Shown piece by piece: positions 14,008 to 18,999 of a stretch of DNA of 18,999 bases. A program made the position numbers and the translations under genes. The stretch lies in NCBI GenBank assembly GCA_045600125.1, contig JAZRXH010000045.1, positions 1 through 18,999 of the forward strand. The letters run 5' to 3'. Every line of letters begins with the position of its first letter. Positions within the stretch are counted from its first letter, which is position 1. The notes below the pieces were generated by a model. It was not told the DNA's origin. It saw only the letters and a list, made by a program, of their open reading frames with translations, and searched no databases. The DNA comes from SIG622 sp045600125 (GTDB taxonomy: Bacteria > Bacillota > Clostridia > Oscillospirales > CAG-382).

Positions 14008-14030
14008 ATAATAAGAAAGGAGGACACCAC

Positions 14031-14855
14031 ATGGAAAACTGTAAAGTGATCGCCATCACAAATCAGAAAGGCGGAGTCGGTAAAACGACAACCGCAGTCA
14101 ATCTCGGCGTGGGACTTGCAGATTCCGGCAAAAGGGTTTTGCTTGTTGACGCTGATCCGCAGGGCAGCTTAACGGTAAGTCTCGGAGTGAAGAACCCCGA
14201 TGAGCTGGATGTTTCGCTTTCTTCCCTATTGCAGTCGGTCATTGATGATGAACAGCCACCCGGTGATGCGATAATTACGCATCCGGAAGGTGTTGACTTG
14301 CTTCCTTCTAATATTGAGTTGTCCGGTATGGAAACTGGCTTGTTCAATGTTATGAGCCGCGAGTATGTTCTGAAAAACGCTATCGACGGCATGAAGAAGA
14401 ATTACGACTATATCCTTATTGACTGTATGCCTTCTCTGGGAATGATGACGGTCAATGCGCTCGTTGCGGCAGACAGTGTGATTATTCCGTCTCAGCCGAA
14501 CTTCCTGTCAACCAAAGGTCTTAATTTGCTCCTGCGCTCGATTTCAAAGATCAAGCGGCAGATCAATCCGAGATTAAAGATTGACGGTATTTTGCTGACG
14601 ATGGTAGATAACCGCACAAATAATGCAAAGGCGATTATTTCATCGCTGCGTTCATCTGTGGGAGAAAACATCCGCGTGTTCCATTCTGAGATTCCGTTTT
14701 CGGTAAGAGCTGCGGAGTGCAGTCTTTCCGGAGAAAGTATTTTCTCTCATGACAAGAACGGCAAAGTTGCGGCGGCGTATGAGGCACTCACGAAGGAGGT
14801 GAAAGAAATTGAAGAACGTGCAAAAAATCGATCTGGGTCTGACCGGGTACGATGA
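14031..14855 (+). CDS. parA: ParA family partition ATPase
   Basis: A 274-aa Walker-type ATPase that with ParB moves or stabilises DNA, here probably the circular intermediate of the element. The start at 14031 is preferred over an in-frame start 66 nt upstream because AAGGAGG (14017-14023) lies 7 nt before it and the upstream codons fall in a hairpin. The deviant Walker A motif is NQKGGVGKTT (Lys13 signature lysine, Lys18), Walker A' is VLLVDADPQGS (Asp40, Asp42), and Walker B is YDYILIDCMPS. The C-terminus is basic. There is no N-terminal HTH extension, so it is of the short chromosomal/ICE (Soj-like) type. Its 3' end overlaps parB by 47 nt. Confidence 0.92.
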   Translation: MENCKVIAITNQKGGVGKTTTAVNLGVGLADSGKRVLLVDADPQGSLTVSLGVKNPDELDVSLSSLLQSVIDDEQPPGDAIITHPEGVDLLPSNIELSGMETGLFNVMSREYVLKNAIDGMKKNYDYILIDCMPSLGMMTVNALVAADSVIIPSQPNFLSTKGLNLLLRSISKIKRQINPRLKIDGILLTMVDNRTNNAKAIISSLRSSVGENIRVFHSEIPFSVRAAECSLSGESIFSHDKNGKVAAAYEALTKEVKEIEERAKNRSGSDRVR

Positions 14856-15756
14856 GCTATTTATGAATGATGCGGAGCGTAAAGAAAACAAGCTCCCCAG
14901 AATTTATGATGTGCCCATTTCAGAAATTGATGATTTCCCAGACCATCCTTTCAAGGTAAAAATTGATGAGGATATGGATCAGCTTGTTCAGAGCATAAAA
15001 GAGCGCGGGATTATCACTCCTGTCACGCTTCGCCCGAAGGAAGATGGACGATACGAAATCGTATCCGGGCATCGCAGAAAGAAGGCTTGCGAACTTGCAG
15101 GGCTTGATACTGTTAAAGCCGAGGTACGGGAAATGACCCGTGATGAAGCGATTATCTTAATGGTGGAATCGAACTTGCAGCGTTCCACAATCCTTCCGAG
15201 TGAAAAAGCATTTTCGTACAAGATGCGTCTTGAAGCTATGAACAGACAGGGAGAACGATCAGATTTAACTTGTGGACCAGTGGACCACAAGTTAGGAGGA
15301 GTGAAATCACGAGACATTATCGCTGACAGCACAAATGAAAGTGCAAGGCAGGTTTCTCGTTATATCCGTCTTACCGAGCTTATTCCTGAACTGCTCCAGC
15401 TTGTTGATGAGAGCCGTATCGCGTTCCGACCGGCAGTTGAACTGTCCTACCTCAAAAAAGAAGAACAGAGTGCGCTGCTTGAACAAATCTCTTACACAGA
15501 CGCAACACCGTCTCTTGCCCAGGCAATCAAGATGAAGAAGTTCTCCAATGAAGGAAAGCTTTCTCAGGAAGTGATTGAGTCGATCATGAGCGAGGAAAAG
15601 CCGAATCAGAAAGAGAAAATCAACATCAAATACGAAGATGCGCGGAAATTCATTCCTGCCAGTGTTCCGTATAACAAAACCGGTGAGTATATTATGAAAG
15701 CGCTTGAGTATTATCATCGGTATCAGGAACGGCAGAAAGATCGTGACGCAAGATGA
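14809..15756 (+). CDS. parB: ParB/Spo0J family partition protein
   Basis: A 315-aa centromere-binding CTPase-type protein, partner of the ParA encoded just upstream. The start is a TTG at 14809 with a strong AAGGAGGT (14793-14800) 8 nt upstream, inside the end of parA, so translation is probably coupled. The N-terminal domain has IPISEIDDFPDHPF, IKERGIITPVTLRP and GHRRKKACELAG (GHRR, 87-90), then ESNLQRSTILPSEKA (the ENLQR-like box, 120-125). The central helix-turn-helix region runs through SARQVSRYIRLTELIPELLQ and the C-terminus is Lys-rich. The coding sequence contains a perfect 10-bp inverted repeat at 15266-15294. ParB proteins of this length are common in Clostridial ICEs. Confidence 0.9.
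   Translation: MKNVQKIDLGLTGYDELFMNDAERKENKLPRIYDVPISEIDDFPDHPFKVKIDEDMDQLVQSIKERGIITPVTLRPKEDGRYEIVSGHRRKKACELAGLDTVKAEVREMTRDEAIILMVESNLQRSTILPSEKAFSYKMRLEAMNRQGERSDLTCGPVDHKLGGVKSRDIIADSTNESARQVSRYIRLTELIPELLQLVDESRIAFRPAVELSYLKKEEQSALLEQISYTDATPSLAQAIKMKKFSNEGKLSQEVIESIMSEEKPNQKEKINIKYEDARKFIPASVPYNKTGEYIMKALEYYHRYQERQKDRDAR
15266..15294. repeat. Perfect 10-bp inverted repeat inside parB
   Basis: TAACTTGTGG (15266-15275) and CCACAAGTTA (15285-15294) are separated by 9 nt. The repeat lies in the variable linker codons (about 153-162) between the CTPase and HTH domains. It could be a ParB or other protein binding site, or chance. Confidence 0.6.
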
Positions 15757-15905
15757 AAAAGGGTTCCCGAAAAGTCGTCAGACTTTTCGGGAAGAGGACG
15801 AGCAGCGAAATAAATGAGTTTTCCTGCTTGAATGGAAACGAATGATATGAAGCTTGCGAGGACGACGCCAAGGGAGTAGTGTACCCTTTTTCGGGTGGAG
15901 AATGT

Positions 15906-15934
15906 TTCTTCCCCCCTCACACTCCCCCCTTCTT
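15906..15934 (+). repeat. Perfect 29-nt pyrimidine-rich mirror repeat
   Basis: The order is TTCTT, six C, TCACACT, six C, TTCTT, which reads the same backwards on one strand. Apart from two A it is all pyrimidine. Such mirror repeats can form intramolecular triplex (H-DNA) or i-motif structures. Confidence 0.85.
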
Positions 15935-16000
15935 CAAGACCAGCATACCAGCTAAAAAGGAGAAGCTACGCTTAATCATCTATTCAATATTCCGAAATGA

Positions 16001-16031
16001 GCATCGTAGAAATACGGTGCTTTTTGATTTT
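16001..16031 (+). terminator. Intrinsic terminator before the SLH gene
   Basis: GCATCGTA (16001-16008), a GAAA tetraloop and TACGGTGC (16013-16020) form an 8-bp stem with one wobble pair, followed by TTTTTGATTTTAT. It should end the parAB transcript, which implies the SLH gene has its own promoter in the following ~85 nt or depends on read-through. Confidence 0.82.
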
Positions 16032-16116
16032 ATGTCCTGCCCTCAAAAGCAAAGCGGAGTGCTGCCTTAAGGACGAAATCCCATAAAAACAAACCAAAAA
16101 ACAGGAGGATAATTTT

Positions 16117-18474
16117 ATGCGAAATACAAACCATCACAAGAAATGGCTGTCGCTGCTACTTGCGGCAGTTATGCTTTTTTCCCTTGTCCCTACTGCTTTT
16201 GCAGCACAGGGATCAGACTATTACGATCCTGCCGAGCACTGGAAAACATCGAACAACCGAACTGTTGAACTGGACGTAAATGCCCATGTAAGCCATGAGA
16301 CCTTTTCCTGCGCTGAATGCGGCAAAGTCACGAGCTTTACCGTATGGAGAACGCCGGAATATACGGCAGATGGCCAGACGGCGCTGACACGCAATGTGCA
16401 GTATTCCGACGGTACCATGATCGACGGCAGTACAAAGGGCAGCATCCTTGATGGAACACCCGGAAAGGATGCATTCTATACGGATTACCATTGGACAAAA
16501 GCCGTCTGCGATACCTGCGGTACACTCAACAGCAATATGGGCAAGACCAGCTATGGCTACAACCGCAACGTCTACTACCTGTACGATTGCGCTTATGCCT
16601 TCATGGAAGAACTGGAAGAAACAGTGAGCATTGCGTATGTGGATGACACTTATCACAAGGTCACAACAAAGGGCGGTGAATACTGCGAATTCTGTTATGG
16701 CACCCACACCCACGAACACAGTGCGCTTGTGCGTCACGACCTGAATACTGACATCATCCCCCAGCTCGGACACCAGCGCTTTGCCGTTGTCAAGCATTGT
16801 GCGGACTGCGGTTACAGTGAGTACAGCTTTGTTGCAGCGAAGTCTGTTGTTGCCGGATATTACGGTGTGGTGGACGGTAAGCCCCATACCATCACCGTGT
16901 CCGACCTTTCCGAGAGCGGCGTTTCAGCCGTGATCCGATATGGCAATTCCGCTGACAGCTGTACCCTGACCTCTGCGCCCAACTTTACCGAAGCAGGCGA
17001 ACACGCCGTATATTACGCCATCACTTATAGCTACAAGGGGCAGTCCATGACTGAAAACGGTGTCGCAGATGTATGGCTGCGTGAAGAAAAGACCGCTGAG
17101 GACGGAGGCTGCGGAAAGATCGAAAAACGAAACGATACCAACGCCACGGGACACACCTATCAGTCTGTTGTGATCCGTGACGCTACCTGTGAAGCAGACG
17201 GGAAAATCATGGAGATCTGCAAAAGCTGCGGCGATGTGAGAGTAATAACTACCCCGAAGAGTGAACACCGCTATAAGACCTATACCGTCAAGGCAACGTG
17301 TACCTCTCCCGGATATACTGTCAAAGAGTGTACCGTTTGTGGGGACAGACACATTACCGATTTGACAAGCGCCCTTCCGCATAATTACAAGGCAAATATC
17401 ATTCCTGCTTCCTGTGAAAGCGGCGGCAAGACCATTCACATCTGCGAGGGCTGCGGAAGCTCCTTCACAACGGACTACACCCAGCCCTTGGGACACAGCT
17501 TTGACAAAGGCACAAAGGTAACATCCTCCACCTGTAACGGTGAAGGTATCACGGAATACCGCTGTGTGCGCTGCGGCTATCACTACTTGGAGGGTGTCAG
17601 CGCCGAGGGACACAAGCCCGGATCGGAAGCGACCTGTACCGAACCGCAAATCTGCCTGACCTGCGGCGTTGTTCTGAAGCTTCCCATCGGCCATAAAGCG
17701 GGTGGCTGGATCATCGACAAGGAACCAACCATTGACGACGAGGGCAGCAAACATACCGCGTGTGAACATTGCGGGACGGTTTTGCAGACGGAAATCATTC
17801 CCAAAGCGGATAAGCCTGCTCCCGTATATCACGGCGCGTATGTGGTAGGCTACCCGGACGGAACCTTCGGACCTGAACGCAATATGACGAGAGCTGAGGC
17901 ATCTGCCATCTTCGCAAGACTGCTTTCGGAGAAAAAAGGCGATGTGATCCGAAACAGTGCAAGCACGAGGTTTGAGGATGTACCCACCAATGCATGGTAT
18001 TCCGACGATGTCCGTTACCTTGCCGGCTACGGTATCGTTACCGGCACAAGCGAAAAGAGCTTTTCCCCGAACGAAGCGATCACCAGAGCGGAGTTTGTGA
18101 CGATGGCGGTACGTTTCTTTGAAAGCTACGGTGACGGAGCTACTGCCATTATGGAGAAATACGCAGGCTTTAACGATATTTCTTCCGGTTACTGGGCGGC
18201 GAAATATATTGAAGAAGCCTCTGCGAGAGGATGGATTAAGGGTTACGGTGACGGCAGCTTCAGAGGCGGCAGAGAGATCACCCGCGCAGAAGTCGTTACC
18301 ATCGTCAACCGTCTGCTGAACCGCACAATGGATCAGCAGTATCTTTCTGATAATCCGCAAAAGCTCACCCGCTTTTCGGATATGACAAAGGATCACTGGG
18401 CGTATTACGACGTTCTGGAAGCATCCAACAGTCATAAGGCGGATATGACAAAAGGCGAGGTGTGGAGCAGGTAA
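16117..18474 (+). CDS. Secreted S-layer-homology protein with ten CxxC knuckles
   Basis: A 785-aa surface protein with AGGAGG 8 nt before the ATG. A signal peptide (basic start HHKKW, hydrophobic core, AFA cleavage site near residue 29) directs export. The middle has ten CxxC pairs, mostly CxxCG: SCAECG, VCDTCG, YCEFCY, HCADCG, ICKSCG, ECTVCG, ICEGCG, RCVRCG, ICLTCG, ACEHCG. From about residue 340 these occur in a repeated ~45-residue unit with 'H.Y......ATC...G......C..CG'. Residues ~569-785 are three SLH domains (starting YVVGYPDGTFGPERNMTRAE, RFEDVPTNAWYSDDVRYLAG, FNDISSGYWAAKYIEEASA) that should bind cell-wall polymer. The CxxC repeats may bind metal or form disulfides. As cargo of the element it probably changes adhesion or cell-cell contact; this is inference. 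Confidence 0.85.
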   Translation: MRNTNHHKKWLSLLLAAVMLFSLVPTAFAAQGSDYYDPAEHWKTSNNRTVELDVNAHVSHETFSCAECGKVTSFTVWRTPEYTADGQTALTRNVQYSDGTMIDGSTKGSILDGTPGKDAFYTDYHWTKAVCDTCGTLNSNMGKTSYGYNRNVYYLYDCAYAFMEELEETVSIAYVDDTYHKVTTKGGEYCEFCYGTHTHEHSALVRHDLNTDIIPQLGHQRFAVVKHCADCGYSEYSFVAAKSVVAGYYGVVDGKPHTITVSDLSESGVSAVIRYGNSADSCTLTSAPNFTEAGEHAVYYAITYSYKGQSMTENGVADVWLREEKTAEDGGCGKIEKRNDTNATGHTYQSVVIRDATCEADGKIMEICKSCGDVRVITTPKSEHRYKTYTVKATCTSPGYTVKECTVCGDRHITDLTSALPHNYKANIIPASCESGGKTIHICEGCGSSFTTDYTQPLGHSFDKGTKVTSSTCNGEGITEYRCVRCGYHYLEGVSAEGHKPGSEATCTEPQICLTCGVVLKLPIGHKAGGWIIDKEPTIDDEGSKHTACEHCGTVLQTEIIPKADKPAPVYHGAYVVGYPDGTFGPERNMTRAEASAIFARLLSEKKGDVIRNSASTRFEDVPTNAWYSDDVRYLAGYGIVTGTSEKSFSPNEAITRAEFVTMAVRFFESYGDGATAIMEKYAGFNDISSGYWAAKYIEEASARGWIKGYGDGSFRGGREITRAEVVTIVNRLLNRTMDQQYLSDNPQKLTRFSDMTKDHWAYYDVLEASNSHKADMTKGEVWSR

Positions 18475-18529
18475 CCCACCAGCGGTTCACAAGGAAAAAG
18501 AACACGAACCTACGAGATAAGGAGAGGCA

Positions 18530-18859
18530 ATGGACAAGAAGAAAGCCATCTGCGAGTATCTCCGGAAAAATCATATCGGCAAAGGAAATGCCATCCACAG
18601 CAAGGAGCTTGAAAAGCTGTTTATGCTTGACGGAAGAAATATTCGCCGCAAGATCAGCTCTTTGCGACAGGATGGCTTTCCTATTTGCAGTGATGAGTCG
18701 GGCTACTACTACGCAGACAATCAGAAAGAAATCAACAACACCGTATGCAGGCTCAACGAGCTTGTGACGAAGGTATCCAATGCCAGGACCGGGCTTTTGT
18801 TTGCCTCGATTCTCGGTGAAAATGAACAGACCATAGAGGTCACTATAAAAGTAAGATAA
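18530..18859 (+). CDS. Small winged-helix DNA-binding protein of the element
   Basis: A 109-aa protein with AAGGAG (18519-18524) 5 nt before the ATG. Residues ~5-60 fit a winged helix: KAICEYLRKNH, then HSKELEKLFMLDGRNIRRKI as helix-turn-helix, then SLRQDGFPICSDESGYYYAD as the wing. The rest is a helical region (NNTVCRLNELVTKVSNARTG) that may dimerise. Such proteins are common just upstream of the large helicase/methylase-type gene in Clostridial ICEs and are probably regulators; the target is unknown. The next gene starts 12 nt downstream, so they are co-transcribed. Confidence 0.7.
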   Translation: MDKKKAICEYLRKNHIGKGNAIHSKELEKLFMLDGRNIRRKISSLRQDGFPICSDESGYYYADNQKEINNTVCRLNELVTKVSNARTGLLFASILGENEQTIEVTIKVR

Positions 18860-18871
18860 GGAGGAACTCCC

Positions 18872-18999
18872 ATGCCGAGCAAATATAAAATCATAATGGA
18901 GATGGCGTCCCAGACTGCAAGGGATGTTACCTCTAATGTGGAACGGTACACGGACTTTCTCGTGACTGCCGCGAACAACTACAAGTACAGTTTTAAGGA
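18872..18999 (+). CDS. N-terminus of a large conjugative-element protein (3' end outside window)
   Basis: Only 42 codons are inside the window. The start is certain: AAGGAGG (18858-18864) lies 7 nt before the ATG at 18872 and overlaps the stop of the previous gene. The protein begins MPSKYKIIMEMASQTARD and continues with YTDFLVTAANNYKYSFKE. This resembles the opening of very large ICE proteins with an ArdC/LtrC-like N-terminal domain followed by helicase and DNA methylase domains, where a 'FL..AA..YKY.F.EQ' motif is conserved. The identification rests on this short stretch. Confidence 0.5.
   Translation, partial: MPSKYKIIMEMASQTARDVTSNVERYTDFLVTAANNYKYSFK

Larger units (their letters stand above)
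15757..16116 (+). other. Non-coding gap between parB and the SLH gene
   Basis: The 360-nt gap starts with a perfect 13-bp hairpin, TTCCCGAAAAGTC / GACTTTTCGGGAA with GTCA loop (15764-15793), not followed by T. GAGGACGA then occurs twice (near 15794 and 15857). A C-rich mirror repeat (15906-15934) and a strong terminator (16001-16031) follow. No promoter for the SLH gene is convincing. Short open frames here have no ribosome binding site and cross the terminator. Confidence 0.6.
13350..18999. mobile_element. Left end of a putative integrative conjugative element inserted at the 3' end of guaA
   Basis: Directly after the guaA stop the sequence becomes AT-richer. It carries short tandem repeats, a structured leader, parA-parB, an SLH surface protein, a winged-helix protein and the start of a large conjugative-element protein, an order typical of Clostridial ICEs. 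The 3' end of guaA has been described as an integration hot spot for genomic islands. The insertion leaves the GuaA C-terminus intact. Integrase, relaxase, secretion genes and the other attachment site must lie beyond the window, so the element class is inferred. Confidence 0.6.

Noticed and set aside
15879..16070. Short open frame between parB and the SLH gene
   Set aside because: It starts at GTG without a ribosome binding site, reads through the C-tract mirror repeat and crosses a strong terminator.

Overview
The window looks like a chromosomal segment of an anaerobic, gut-type Clostridia bacterium (Bacillota; probably Oscillospiraceae or a relative), flanked on both sides by mobile DNA. 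The evidence is the Gram-positive style of gene starts (strong AAGGAG-type ribosome binding sites, extended -10 promoters), single-membrane lipoprotein and S-layer surface proteins, cytoplasmic polysaccharide-active enzymes without signal peptides, and conjugative-element genes typical of Clostridia. The taxonomic call is inference; no rRNA or tRNA gene is present.

Layout. (1) 1-~1480: the 3' end of a large phage/conjugative-element polyvalent protein, less GC-rich than the core, followed by a cluster of hairpins; this looks like the edge of one mobile element. (2) ~1500-8163: a carbohydrate region with a GH110-like beta-helix lipoprotein, L-ribulokinase (araB), a zinc-ribbon membrane protein and a GNAT acetyltransferase on the minus strand, and a cytoplasmic GH28-like beta-helix hydrolase. 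(3) 8238-10718, minus strand: a heparinase II/III family enzyme followed by two small genes. (4) 11130-13366: an operon of a CofE-like (F420 gamma-glutamyl ligase family) protein and a GMP synthase ATP-pyrophosphatase subunit with no glutaminase domain. (5) 13367-18999: apparently the left end of an integrative conjugative element (ICE) inserted at the 3' end of guaA. It holds short tandem repeats, a strong terminator, a large structured RNA-like region, parA-parB, an S-layer-homology surface protein, a winged-helix protein and the start of a large element protein.

How the genes may work together: the lipoprotein and the two cytoplasmic carbohydrate enzymes fit a lifestyle of trimming glycans outside, importing oligosaccharides and finishing degradation inside, with araB feeding L-arabinose-derived ribulose into the pentose phosphate pathway. 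In the element, parAB would help keep an excised circular form, while the SLH protein would alter the host surface. No integrase, relaxase or type IV secretion gene lies inside the window.

The most interesting unexplained structure is the region of about 300 nt before parA. An 11-bp stem closes about 216 nt that contain several perfect hairpins, and it is followed by a hairpin with a T-run and another hairpin next to the ribosome binding site. A perfect 29-nt mirror repeat at 15906-15934 and the stand-alone guaA subunit paired with a CofE homologue also deserve checking.
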